From: JBBRHQ01 sp963815645
Lineage (GTDB): Bacteria; Actinomycetota; Thermoleophilia; Solirubrobacterales; 70-9
Length of the DNA stretch: 64,000 nt
NCBI GenBank assembly: GCA_963815645.1
Contig: CAWFHL010000001.1
Location: 1,364,001-1,428,000 of the forward strand
Direction: 5' to 3'
The notes beneath the pieces are model-generated. The model saw only the letters and a list, made by a program, of their open reading frames with translations, was not told the DNA's origin and did not search any database. A program made the position numbers and the translations under genes. Every line of letters begins with the position of its first letter. The first letter of the stretch is position 1. This document shows positions 9,059 through 17,837 of the stretch, in pieces.

Positions 9059-9376
9059 GGTCTCTAATCGTAGCTCCGGGGCCTAAAGCCCCCGCGAGTT
9101 TCGCCTACTCCGACAGTCCCACGCCTTCGAGGGCGGCGGCCCTTACCCTTATGAGGAACGCGCCTTTGGACACCCCGCCCGACTGCTTGCACGCGACCGC
9201 GTTCTTGCGTGTGATTTCGGAAGCGGGTGCCGAGGACGACGACCGGTCTCGATCGCCGTTTATCTCTCCCTTATCTGGGCGGGCTAGCCTCGCCCCCGCG
9301 ACAGCTGGATCGCCGTGCCTCGAAGCACTCGGCGAAGCACTCGGCGGCCGGAAGCACTCGGCCGTTTCGACCAACC
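9059..9376. other. Intergenic region without a recognised gene
   Basis: 318 bases between the divergent tatA and the small membrane protein gene. Apart from three copies of a 12-mer at its right end, no coding similarity or clear promoter could be assigned. Promoters for both flanking genes are expected here. Confidence 0.5.
9322..9362. repeat. Three copies of GAAGCACTCGGC
   Basis: Copies at 9322-9333, 9334-9345 and 9351-9362. The first two are directly tandem and the third follows after 5 bases. They end 14 bases before the ATG of the next gene, so they lie in its promoter or leader region. Confidence 0.8.
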
Positions 9377-9634
9377 ATGAACGCCAAGCACAGAAATCTG
9401 ATCGCGCCCGCCGTAATCCTCGGCCTTCTCTTCCTGGCGGTCGCCGTGATCTACGTCGCCGAGCCGGCGAGCTCGCTGCCATCCTTCTTCCCCGGCCACG
9501 AATCCGGTTCCAGCCACCATCACGTCAAGCACGGGATCGCCGCCGTCGTGGTCGCCGCCGGCTGTTTCGTGTTCGCCTGGTTCCAGAGCGGGCCGAGCGA
9601 GCGGAGCGGGCCGGGGATGACCACCTCCGCCTAG
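9377..9634 (+). CDS. Small two-helix membrane protein
   Basis: 85 residues from ATG 9377. Hydrophobic segments at about residues 8-28 and 52-70, separated by a His-rich loop (SSHHHVKHG). No named family recognised. uppP follows 49 bases downstream on the same strand, but nothing ties them functionally. The start is chosen because upstream codons are Arg/Ser-rich and non-membrane-like. Confidence 0.65.
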   Translation: MNAKHRNLIAPAVILGLLFLAVAVIYVAEPASSLPSFFPGHESGSSHHHVKHGIAAVVVAAGCFVFAWFQSGPSERSGPGMTTSA

Positions 9635-9683
9635 CCAGACGAAGGCACTCGGGCTCGGCTCCTCCAGATAGCGTCCACGCGCA

Positions 9684-10550
9684 ATGGACCCAATCTCCTA
9701 CTTTCAGGCAATCGTGCTCGGCCTCGTGCAGGGGATCGCCGAGCCGTTCCCGATCTCGAGCCTCGGACACGGGGTCGTGCTCCCCTCGTTGTTCGGCTGG
9801 AACATCCACCAGAACGACGACTACTTTCTCGCCTTCCTGGTTGCGACACACTGCGCCACGGCGGCCGTGCTGTTCGCGATCTTCCGGAAGGACTGGATGC
9901 GCATCCTCAGGGGAATGGGGCGCTCGCTGCGCGACCGCCAGATCCGGCCCGATGACAGCGACGCCAAGCTCGGCTGGCTGCTGGTGGTGGGGACCGTTCC
10001 GGCCGGGTTGCTCGGACTCTTGCTCGAGCACAAGCTTCGCTCGCTGTTCGCATCGGCCTCGACCGCCGCTGCATTCCTGATCCTCAACGGAGTCCTGCTG
10101 CTGATCTTCGAGCGCTTCCGGCGCCGCCCTCCACGGGCCGGCGACTACCTCGGAGACTCCGACAGCCGCATAGCCGAGCTCAGCTGGCGCGAGGCGTTCG
10201 GCGTCGGCGTGGCGCAGGCGGCGGCCCTCATACCGGGCATATCGCGCTCGGGAATAACCATGGGGGGAGGGCTGTTGTTCGGACTCTCCAACGAGGATTC
10301 AGCCCGCTACTCGTTCCTGCTGGCGACGCCGATCATCGCCGCCGCCGGCCTGCTCAAGCTTCCCGATCTGCTCGGCTCCCAGGGCAACGGCGTCCGAGGA
10401 CAGGCCCTGGTCGGCGCGGTCTGCGCGGCCCTGGCGACCTTCGTGGCCGTCAAGTTCCTGTTGCGTTTCTTCGAGACGAACCGCCTCACCCCCTTCGGGA
10501 TCTATTGCATCGCCATGGGTCTCACCTGCACCGTGGTCTTTGCCCTTTAG
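9684..10550 (+). CDS. uppP: Undecaprenyl-diphosphatase
   Basis: Integral membrane enzyme that recycles undecaprenyl pyrophosphate for cell-wall synthesis. 288 residues. The first conserved region reads QGIAEPFPISSLGHG, carrying the (E/Q)xxxE-type motif with Gln in the first position. The second reads PGISRSGITMGGGLLFGLS, with the catalytic Arg of the RSG element. Seven to eight hydrophobic segments follow the family pattern. ATG start. Confident family assignment. Confidence 0.9.
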   Translation: MDPISYFQAIVLGLVQGIAEPFPISSLGHGVVLPSLFGWNIHQNDDYFLAFLVATHCATAAVLFAIFRKDWMRILRGMGRSLRDRQIRPDDSDAKLGWLLVVGTVPAGLLGLLLEHKLRSLFASASTAAAFLILNGVLLLIFERFRRRPPRAGDYLGDSDSRIAELSWREAFGVGVAQAAALIPGISRSGITMGGGLLFGLSNEDSARYSFLLATPIIAAAGLLKLPDLLGSQGNGVRGQALVGAVCAALATFVAVKFLLRFFETNRLTPFGIYCIAMGLTCTVVFAL

Positions 10551-10572
10551 TGCCATCCGCTAGCTTCGAGCC

Positions 10573-11418
10573 GTGACCCAGGGTCAGAGTCCCCCTCACG
10601 TCGCCCGCCTCCGTGCCCCGGCATTCGCAGCCGCCGTCCTGGTCCTGCTTGCGGTCGGATCCGCCGCTCCGTCCCAGGCGCCGGCGAAGCAGAGGCGCTG
10701 GCTGCCCAAGCCGACCACCAGGGCCTGGCAGTGGCAGCTGCAGGGCAGGGTCAAGACCCGTTTTCACGCCAGCGTCTATGAGATTGACGGCTTTGACACG
10801 CCGAAGTCAAAGGTGCGCCAGCTCCACCGCCAGGGGCGCAGGGTGATCTGCTACCTCGACGTGGGCAGCTGGGAGAGATACCGGCCGGACGCCAAGCGCT
10901 TCCCCCGGCCGGTGATCGGCCGCAAGTACTCGGGCTTTCCGGACGAGCGCTGGCTCGACATCCGCCACTTCCACCGGTTCGCCGGGATCCTCAAGCGCCG
11001 CTTCGCGATGTGCGCTCGCAAGGGTTTCGATGCCGTCGAGCCAGACAATCTTGCCGGCTGGGAGAACCGGACCGGCTTCCCGATCTCCGCCGGGGCTCAG
11101 CTGCGCTTCAACCGCTGGGTGGCGCGCGCCGTCCACCGCCACGGCATGTCGGTTGCGCTGAAGAACGACGGTCGCCAGGCGATGAAGCTGGTCAGAAACT
11201 TCGACTTCGCGGTTGTCGAGCAGTGCTTCCAATACCACGAGTGCGGCGCCTACAGGACGTTCATCCGGCATGGCAAGGCGGTGTTCGAGGCCGAGTACGA
11301 GATTCCCAAATCGAGGTTCTGCAGCGCCGCCCGGAAGATACGATTCAGCGCTATTCGCAAGAGCTATGACCTCTTCGCCCGGCCCTGGCAGCCTTGCCGG
11401 CGCGCGGGGCGCCCTTGA
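10573..11418 (+). CDS. Secreted GH114-like (endo-alpha-1,4-polygalactosaminidase type) protein
   Basis: 281 residues from GTG 10573, beginning with a signal peptide (hydrophobic residues about 15-36). The body carries TM1410/GH114 hallmarks: WQWQLQG at the start of the barrel, YEIDGFD, ICYLDVGSWE with the acidic residue, and GFDAVEPDNL. Proteins of this family cleave galactosaminogalactan or related exopolysaccharides. No other polysaccharide genes are adjacent, so the substrate is unproven. Confidence 0.82.
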   Translation: MTQGQSPPHVARLRAPAFAAAVLVLLAVGSAAPSQAPAKQRRWLPKPTTRAWQWQLQGRVKTRFHASVYEIDGFDTPKSKVRQLHRQGRRVICYLDVGSWERYRPDAKRFPRPVIGRKYSGFPDERWLDIRHFHRFAGILKRRFAMCARKGFDAVEPDNLAGWENRTGFPISAGAQLRFNRWVARAVHRHGMSVALKNDGRQAMKLVRNFDFAVVEQCFQYHECGAYRTFIRHGKAVFEAEYEIPKSRFCSAARKIRFSAIRKSYDLFARPWQPCRRAGRP

Positions 11419-11429
11419 GCAACGTAGGG

Positions 11430-11690
11430 TCGAGGACAGCCTGGCGGCTTTGAGGGCTTGCTCCGTGTCAAGAAACGACGTGAAGTGAGTGACCTTGCCG
11501 TCTCGAAACGTCCAGAGATAGACCAAGGCCATGTCGAACTCGATGCCGGTGTGCCGCGACTTCGACCGCGCTCGGTGGATGGAGACGAGGCGATCACCCC
11601 CACCGACGATTTGCTCCAACTCGACAAGCAGCCACTCCGAACCCTCGATCCGGCGTTGCGCCGCCCGGACACACGACCGGCAAACCGCGA
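11430..11690 (-). pseudogene. SnoaL-like (NTF2 fold) protein, truncated
   Basis: Leftward reading gives the C-terminal half of a SnoaL-like protein: SEWLLVELEQIVGGGDR, then a beta-strand run with YLWTFRDGKVTHFTSFLD and TEQALKAARL. The N-terminal helices are missing, and no stop follows the usual end, so both termini are lost. Two intact relatives lie 0.4-1.5 kb to the right. Confidence 0.7.
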
Positions 11691-11822
11691 TGGTCTCTCG
11701 TCATCGCTAGCCGTTGGAGTCGGGCCGCGAGAGTGGCACGAAGCGACAACGCATGTACCCGTCACGTACCCCTGAGCGATGAGGCGGCTGAAGGCGCTCA
11801 AAAAGCCCTGCAAACTTCGCAA

Positions 11823-11897
<75 letters not shown>

Positions 11898-12077
11898 AGG
11901 CGCATTGCAATGCGCTTTGCTCGATCCTAGCGGTGAGGTCGAGTGCCCCAAAGGTACGTGAGAGGTACAGCTCAGGCACCAGAGCCCCGCATTCTTCCCC
12001 GAATATCGGACCGAGCTCCGCGAATCAGATCTTCAGCTGAGCCAGTGCCGCTGAGCTGGTCCCCGAGGAGTCTTCCC

Positions 12078-12509
12078 ATGTTCTTCAGCGCCACATCCGG
12101 CACAGCGAAGAACGTGGAGATCGTGCGGCGGGCCATGGAAGCCGTGCTCCGCCAGCCGAAGCCCGACTGGAAAATCATCGGAGCCCTCTATCACCCCGAT
12201 CATGAGTTGGTGTCGATGGTCGATCAGCTCGAGGGCGGGGTTGCCGAGGGGGGGCGGGGCTACCGCGATTGGCGGGCCAGCATCGATGAGACCTGGGAGC
12301 GGTGGGAGGGCAAGCTCGAGCAGGTTCGGAGCGTTGACCGAGATCGAGTCCTGGTCGACTGCACGTTCACGGGCACCAGCAAGCTCGGCGGTGTGCCCGT
12401 CGAAGAGGCCGTAACGACGATCGTCACCGTTCGGGAGTGGAAGATCGCCCGCTCCGAGGTATTCCTCTCGCGCGAGGAAGCAATCGAAGCCGCTGGAGCG
12501 GTGGAGTAG
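12078..12509 (+). CDS. SnoaL-like / NTF2-fold protein
   Basis: 143 residues from ATG 12078, preceded by a good ribosome binding site (GAGGAG, 7-base spacing), which decides against the upstream in-frame GTG at 11943. The helical start NVEIVRRAMEAVLRQ and the strands VRSVDRDRVLVDCTFTGT are typical of small polyketide-cyclase-like or ketosteroid-isomerase-like proteins. Catalytic role unknown. Confidence 0.8.
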   Translation: MFFSATSGTAKNVEIVRRAMEAVLRQPKPDWKIIGALYHPDHELVSMVDQLEGGVAEGGRGYRDWRASIDETWERWEGKLEQVRSVDRDRVLVDCTFTGTSKLGGVPVEEAVTTIVTVREWKIARSEVFLSREEAIEAAGAVE

Positions 12510-12648
12510 CCGAATCCCAGTACCTAGCGGAGAAGGCGCCTACCGGAGTCGACCGGTTTGAACGGCTCTTGCACGCCGCTGCCGGTTGGCACTCTTGACT
12601 CTCGACGGCATTTGAATAGCCACCAACATCAGCAAGACTTTGCAGGCG

Positions 12649-13041
12649 ATGTCGCAGGCGAACGTGGAGGTTGTGCGCCGTAGCCTTGAAGCCTTCCAGC
12701 GAGGGGGACCCGACGCGATGCTCGACCTGTTTAGCGATGACGTCATCACCTACCGCGCTGATCCGGACGGAGCGACCTTCGACGGCAAGGCGGGATTCCG
12801 CGACGCCGCTGCCGACTGGACGGAGGATTTCAGCGAGTGGCAGGTGCTTCCCCAGGAGTTCACCGATCTGGGTGAGCGGGTCCTGGTTCGGGTCCGCCAG
12901 GTAGCTCAGGGGAGAAGCAGCGGCGTCCGTGTGGACGAGGACTACTGGTTCCTCTTCGAGCTAACCAGCAGCAAAGTCTCGAAGCTCAGCTTCTATTCCA
13001 AGCACACGGAAGCCCTCGAAGCCGCCGGGCTTCAGGAGTAG
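12649..13041 (+). CDS. SnoaL-like / NTF2-fold protein
   Basis: 130 residues from ATG 12649. Begins SQANVEVVRRSLEAFQRG, the usual opening of this family in actinobacteria, and ends EALEAAGLQE. A TTG three codons upstream is less likely. Shares the fold and orientation of the gene at 12078 and probably arose by duplication. Function unknown. Confidence 0.85.
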   Translation: MSQANVEVVRRSLEAFQRGGPDAMLDLFSDDVITYRADPDGATFDGKAGFRDAAADWTEDFSEWQVLPQEFTDLGERVLVRVRQVAQGRSSGVRVDEDYWFLFELTSSKVSKLSFYSKHTEALEAAGLQE

Positions 13042-13107
13042 CGCTCTCACCCGTTGCACCTTGCCCCCTTCCTCCCTCCTCGATCAGCGACCCTGCCCGC
13101 TCGCTGC

Positions 13108-13155
13108 CTACCGATTCGCCCCCAGCTACCACTCGCTTGCTACCAATCAGCTACC
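13108..13155. repeat. Four CTACC-type direct repeats
   Basis: CTACC followed by GATT, ACTC, AATC and GATT, starting at 13108, 13126, 13140 and 13151. Short, irregularly spaced copies resemble arm-type recombinase sites, an inference only. Confidence 0.5.
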
Positions 13156-13382
13156 GATTGTCAGCGGGGCGGGCTTTCCCAGGCGTGAGTCGCCATGCGT
13201 GGCGATCCGCGCCACAAGCGGGGTTCGGCCCATAATGTCGCGGTTTGTCGCGGTCTGACGGGGAGACCGAATGAGTCTGGGGCGGCCTGGTTCTTAACCT
13301 GCGACCGCCTAGTCCCGAGTCCTCGGAAGATCCAGCCGAGGCTTCTCCAGTGGCGTATTGCAGGTGCCTGCCAACCGAGATG

Positions 13383-13410
13383 TTGGAACGAATTGGAACT
13401 AGATTGGAAC
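13383..13410. repeat. Three TTGGAAC direct repeats at about 10-bp spacing
   Basis: Copies start at 13383, 13393 and 13404, so they face the same side of the helix. This is the pattern expected for cooperative protein binding, such as integrase arms or a regulator. Confidence 0.6.
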
Positions 13411-13444
13411 CAAGGTCTCAGACCCCTGGGCGTGGCTCGCCTCT

Positions 13445-13470
13445 AAGATTGGCTCTACAGAGCCGATCTT
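13445..13470. terminator. Strong hairpin
   Basis: AAGATTGGCTCT and AGAGCCGATCTT face each other across 2 bases (12 pairs with one G-T). It sits 6 bases before a tRNA-end-like segment. It may be a terminator or part of a recombination site. Confidence 0.5.
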
Positions 13471-13475
13471 GTGAA

Positions 13476-13504
13476 GGTGAGCGACGGGACCCGAACCCGC
13501 GATC
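13476..13504 (-). other. tRNA 3'-end-like fragment (possible att site)
   Basis: The complement reads GCGGG-TTCGGGT-CCCGT then CGCTCACC, which folds as a T arm followed by a 3' acceptor strand. The T loop has G instead of the invariant A58, and no matching 5' half or anticodon arm is adjacent, so it is not a functional tRNA. Confidence 0.5.
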
Positions 13505-13788
13505 GCCTGGACCACAACTCCGAAGATCGTGGCGCTGGGGGGGCTTGCCGTGCTGGGTGAGGCCCTTTCAGGTCACCTCAGTTAGGCCCGCTTCTCTCAG
13601 TTTGGGACCACGGACGGGACCACAGGCACCCGGTATCGCTTCTCGTCCAAAGCGGTAGTCGGATCTACGGGACGACCGGTCAGTTGATCGCGCTCGCTCG
13701 GCGCAGTCCCTTGGTGCGGCCTTTGTACTGATCGAAGCTGCGGGATTGATCGGCTGCTCGGACGGTGCCGCCCGCGTAGGCTGACCCA

Positions 13789-14862
13789 GTGAAGCGCGTC
13801 CTTGTCGATCACTACGGCGGGCCCGAGGTCTTGAGGGTGGTGGAGGACGATGATCCCCAAACGGGTCCGCGGGAGGTCCGCGTCAGGGTTCTGGCCGCCG
13901 GGGTGTCGTTCACCGATGCTCAGCTGCGCGCCGGTACCTATCTCGGCGTGCCGAAGCCGCCGTTCACGCCGGGCTACGAGCTCGTCGGCGTCATCGACAA
14001 GGTCGGCCCGGGCTGCTCGAGGCTGCGAGAGGGAGACCAGGTCGGCGTGCTGACGGTGTGGGGCGCCTACGCGGAGCGCGTCTGCGTCCCGGAGGCGAAC
14101 GCGGTCGAGGTGCCCGAGGACCTCGACCCCGCAGAGGTCGTGGGCCTCGTCCTCCCCTACATGACCGCCTACCAGCTTCTTCACCGCACCGCGATGGCGA
14201 AGAGTGGCGAGACGGTGCTCGTGCACGGCGCGGCCGGCAGGGTCGGCACGGCGGTCCTCGAGCTCGGAGCGCTGGCCGGGCTTCGCCTCTATGGGACCGC
14301 TTCGGCTCGTGACCGCGCTGCGGTGGAGCGGCTCGGCGCGGTTGCAATCGACTACCGCAGCGAGGATTTCCTGGCGCGGATGCGAGAACTCCCCGGGAAA
14401 GGCGCCGACGTTGTGCTCGACGGGCTCGGCGGCGCGCTGTCGCTTCGCTCCTTCCGCGCGCTGCGGCCCGGCGGAAGGCTTGTCGTGTTCGGCCACTCCT
14501 CCACGCTCGTGAACGGGCGCAAGAGCTGGCGAGGGTGGATCGAGTGGTACGCGGCAACCGCGACGGTCGGACTTTGGGGCCTGCTCTCGCCCCGCCGGCG
14601 GGTGCTCGCCTACCGGATCCAGAAGCTGCGCGACCGCCACCAAGTGCTTCCCTTGGGTTGGGGTCCACGGGCGCTTCCCGTGGGTGGAGGTCCCTGCAAC
14701 CCGGATTGGTTTCGGGAGGACTTCCTCGCGCTGCTCGAGCTGCTTCGCCGTGGCGAAATCCACCCGGTCGTGGCCGAACGCCTGCCGCTGTCCGAGGCTC
14801 GTCGAGCACACGAGTTGCTCGAGCGCTCGGCGGCGACCGGAAAACTCATGCTCGTGCCATAA
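13789..14862 (+). CDS. Zinc-independent MDR oxidoreductase (quinone reductase-like)
   Basis: 357 residues from GTG 13789. N-terminal GroES-like domain (HYGGPEVLRVVEDD, PGYELVGVIDKVG). Rossmann domain with VLVHGAAGRVGTAVLELG near residues 146-163, the AAxxVG pattern of NADPH:quinone reductases. The zinc ligands of alcohol dehydrogenases are absent. Stands alone inside the tRNA-bounded patch. The substrate is probably a quinone or enone, unproven. The 271 bases to the next gene contain nothing recognisable. Confidence 0.87.
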   Translation: MKRVLVDHYGGPEVLRVVEDDDPQTGPREVRVRVLAAGVSFTDAQLRAGTYLGVPKPPFTPGYELVGVIDKVGPGCSRLREGDQVGVLTVWGAYAERVCVPEANAVEVPEDLDPAEVVGLVLPYMTAYQLLHRTAMAKSGETVLVHGAAGRVGTAVLELGALAGLRLYGTASARDRAAVERLGAVAIDYRSEDFLARMRELPGKGADVVLDGLGGALSLRSFRALRPGGRLVVFGHSSTLVNGRKSWRGWIEWYAATATVGLWGLLSPRRRVLAYRIQKLRDRHQVLPLGWGPRALPVGGGPCNPDWFREDFLALLELLRRGEIHPVVAERLPLSEARRAHELLERSAATGKLMLVP

Positions 14863-15133
14863 GGCGACGAGGGCGCTCGCCCTTGCCGTTGCGGACGAGG
14901 AGCGCCCCGCGCCTTGCGCCGACTTCGTTAGCCGCTGCCACGCGATAGGGGAAGTGATGGATGCCTATACGAAGCCTTCGAGCAGCGAGGCCGCTCGAGT
15001 AGCGCCAGCGAAGGCATGTCGGCCGCAGGCGGCACGCGGTCGTACACGCTGCCGGTGCTACGGGTTTCACCCAGGACAGGGGGCGGCGTTTCCCAGATAC
15101 AGCGTCGGCGCCGTGCTGCGACCATCTTGAGGC

Positions 15134-17059
15134 GTGACTACAGATGAGGGACCTTTGGCGGGTCCGGAACCCAGGCTCCGTCGCACGTCGGCTTTGAGCA
15201 AGTCATGGCGGGCGGCGGTCGAGCACAGGGCGCTGATCCTGGCGGGCTTCGCCATCGTCGCACTGGCAGCCGGAGGACTGCTGCACCTGGCCGGCCACGG
15301 CGTTGCGGGCGACAACGTCTGGCGGGTGGCGGTGGCATTGCTCGCTGCCGAGCTTGGCTACGAGGTCGGGCGCACTATCAGCGTCGAGCGCAACATGGGC
15401 GTCGACACGATTGCCCTGGTCGCGATGGTCGGTTCGCTCGCCCTCGGACAGGAGCTCGCGGGACTGATCGTTGGCCTCATGTTCTCGGGAGGCTCGGCGC
15501 TCGAGGACGTTGCGTCGACGCGGGCGCGACGCGAGCTGACCGCCCTGGTCGAACGTGCGCCGAAGGTCGCCCAGCGGCGGACCGAGGACCGGATAGAAGA
15601 GGTGCCCGTTGCGGAGGTCGTCGTAGGGGACGTCGTGGTGGTGCGTACCGGCGAGGTAGTCCCGGTGGATGGAGCGGTCCAGAGCGCAGAAGCGGTCGTC
15701 GACACGAGCACGCTAAGTGGAGAGCCGCTCCCGCTGACGCTGGCCCGCGGCCAGCCGCTGCTGAGCGGCAGCGCGAACGCTGGCGCGCCCTTCGATGTTC
15801 GGGCCGAGCGGCCTGCGGCGGAAAGCGCCTATGCGGCGCTGGTGCGCCTCGTTGAGCAGGCGCAATCGCAACGTGCCCCGTTTGTCCGCATGGCGGATCG
15901 CTATGCCGGATTCTTTCTGCCCGCGACCCTGCTCCTGGCCGGCGCAGCCTGGGCGCTAAGCGGCGATGCAATTCGCGCCTTGGCGGTGGTCGTGGTCGCC
16001 ACGCCATGCCCGTTGATCCTCGCGGCGCCGATCGCTCTCGTCTCGGGCCTTTCCCGTGCGGCCCGCACCGGCATCATCGTCAAGGGTGCAACAGCGATCG
16101 AGACCCTCGGTGAAGCGCGCACCGTCCTCTTCGACAAGACCGGCACGCTGACCGTCGGAACTCCCGAGCTGCGCGAGGTCGTCACCCGCGACGGCTTTCA
16201 GGCCGCGGAGCTGCTGCGGTCGGCCGCCTCCGTTGATCGGATGTCGGCTCACGTCCTCGGTGAGGCTCTCGTACGCGCTGCTGAGGACGCCGAGCTGAGG
16301 CTCAGCGTTCCCACGGATGTCCACGAAGACCCTGGGCAGGGCATCCGGGCCAAGGTAGGGGGCCACCTCGTCGCAGTCGGAAGCAGAGCCTTCCTGCGGG
16401 CCAGCGGGGTACCAGCAGACGAGCTCGCCTCGGCAGCCGTTCTCACGGGCCGCGGCTCGGGGGAAGCGCACGTTCTCGTCGGGGTCGATGGCCATGTCGC
16501 TGGGGTGATCGTGATGGTGGACGAGTTGCGGCCGGACTCGGATCGCATCGTCGAGCGGCTACGCGCCGAGGGGGTGCGGCACGTTGCAATGGTGTCCGGC
16601 GACCGCCGCTCGGTCGCCGAGCGGATCGGGCGCGAGCTCGGGGTCGATCGGGTCTACGCTGAGCAGACCCCCGAGCAGAAGGTCGAGGTCGTCCGCACGC
16701 TTCGCGCCGATCCGAGCTTGTCCCCGGTCGTCATGGTCGGAGACGGCATCAATGACGCGCCGGCCCTCGCGATCGCAGACATGGGCATCGCGATGGGAGC
16801 GGCCGGCGCAACCATCTCCTCCGAGACGGCGGATGCCGTGATCACAGTCGATCGAGTTGACCGCGTTGCCGACGCTCTGCATTGCGGCCGCCGTGCGCTC
16901 TTCATCGCTCGCCAAAGCGTCCTCGTAGGCATGGGCCTGAGCCTTGTGGCGATGGGAGTCGCGGCAGCGGGCTACCTGCAGCCCGTTGCCGGTGCCCTGT
17001 TGCAGGAGGTGATCGACGTGGCCGTGATCCTCAACGCGTTGCGTGCGCTGCGTGGCTGA
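15134..17059 (+). CDS. Heavy-metal translocating P1B-type ATPase
   Basis: 641-residue membrane pump. Phosphorylation motif DKTGTLT (Asp near residue 334), metal-channel motif TPCPLI (about 289-294), and hinge GDGINDAPAL near 536. No N-terminal HMA or Cys-rich metal domain is present. The usual HP locus motif reads SAHVLGEA, with Val in place of Pro. GTG start. These features fit the short actinobacterial P1B group. Metal identity (Cu, Zn, Cd or other) cannot be fixed. It lies just outside the arsenic locus but is not part of it. Confidence 0.88.
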   Translation: MTTDEGPLAGPEPRLRRTSALSKSWRAAVEHRALILAGFAIVALAAGGLLHLAGHGVAGDNVWRVAVALLAAELGYEVGRTISVERNMGVDTIALVAMVGSLALGQELAGLIVGLMFSGGSALEDVASTRARRELTALVERAPKVAQRRTEDRIEEVPVAEVVVGDVVVVRTGEVVPVDGAVQSAEAVVDTSTLSGEPLPLTLARGQPLLSGSANAGAPFDVRAERPAAESAYAALVRLVEQAQSQRAPFVRMADRYAGFFLPATLLLAGAAWALSGDAIRALAVVVVATPCPLILAAPIALVSGLSRAARTGIIVKGATAIETLGEARTVLFDKTGTLTVGTPELREVVTRDGFQAAELLRSAASVDRMSAHVLGEALVRAAEDAELRLSVPTDVHEDPGQGIRAKVGGHLVAVGSRAFLRASGVPADELASAAVLTGRGSGEAHVLVGVDGHVAGVIVMVDELRPDSDRIVERLRAEGVRHVAMVSGDRRSVAERIGRELGVDRVYAEQTPEQKVEVVRTLRADPSLSPVVMVGDGINDAPALAIADMGIAMGAAGATISSETADAVITVDRVDRVADALHCGRRALFIARQSVLVGMGLSLVAMGVAAAGYLQPVAGALLQEVIDVAVILNALRALRG

Positions 17060-17545
<486 letters not shown>

Positions 17546-17627
17546 GATGGATAGCTCCCAGCACAACACGATCGTCAACTTCATCTGGGGCATCGCCGAC
17601 GACGTGCTGCGCGATCTCTACGGTCGT
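17546..17627 (+). pseudogene. N-terminal fragment of type I restriction methylase HsdM
   Basis: From ATG 17546, preceded by a GGGGGA ribosome site, the frame reads NTIVNFIWGIADDVLRDLYG, the characteristic first helix pair of HsdM. Similarity ends at about 17627, where an unrelated fragment begins on the other strand. No rest of hsdM, hsdS or hsdR is present. Confidence 0.7.
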
Positions 17628-17835
17628 CCTGGGCCAAGACGAGACCACAGAACTGAGTCGAGATGCGCTCCTCGGCCACCATCAGCGAGCTGAGCGCGAA
17701 GTAAGGAGGGTGCGATCCCGTCCTCGAGCGCCGCCCAGTCCTCGGGATCGCGTGTAGATCGACTTCCTGAACCGCCCAGTGCGCGTACTCCCAGTCGTTG
17801 TACAGCTGCTGGGGTCCTTGAGCTGAAGCGTCATT
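17628..17835 (-). pseudogene. N-terminal fragment of a ferritin-like diiron protein
   Basis: Leftward reading gives PQQLYNDWEYAHWAVQEVDL. After frameshifts it continues with EDWAALEDGIA and then YFALSSLMVAEERISTQFCG, the helix with the EExxxxxQ pattern of ribonucleotide-reductase-like diiron proteins. At least two frameshifts and loss of the C-terminal helices make it non-functional. The likely start (MTLQLKDP) is at 17835, just past the arsJ stop. Confidence 0.7.
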
Positions 17836-17837
17836 AC

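Larger units (their letters stand above)
13042..13788. other. Long gene-free stretch with mobile-element-like signals
   Basis: 747 bases without a recognisable protein gene. It holds four CTACC direct repeats (13108-13155), three TTGGAAC repeats at helical spacing (13383-13410), a strong hairpin (13445-13470), a tRNA 3'-end-like segment (13476-13504), and a GGGACCAC pair within 13603-13622. No integrase frame was found. Confidence 0.6.

Noticed and set aside
9684..10550. Gln in the first motif of UppP as a loss of function
   Set aside because: Gln at this position is common in working members of the family, so it is not a defect.
13476..13504. A second complete tRNA gene
   Set aside because: Only the T arm and 3' acceptor strand can be made, the T loop lacks A58, and no anticodon arm is adjacent.
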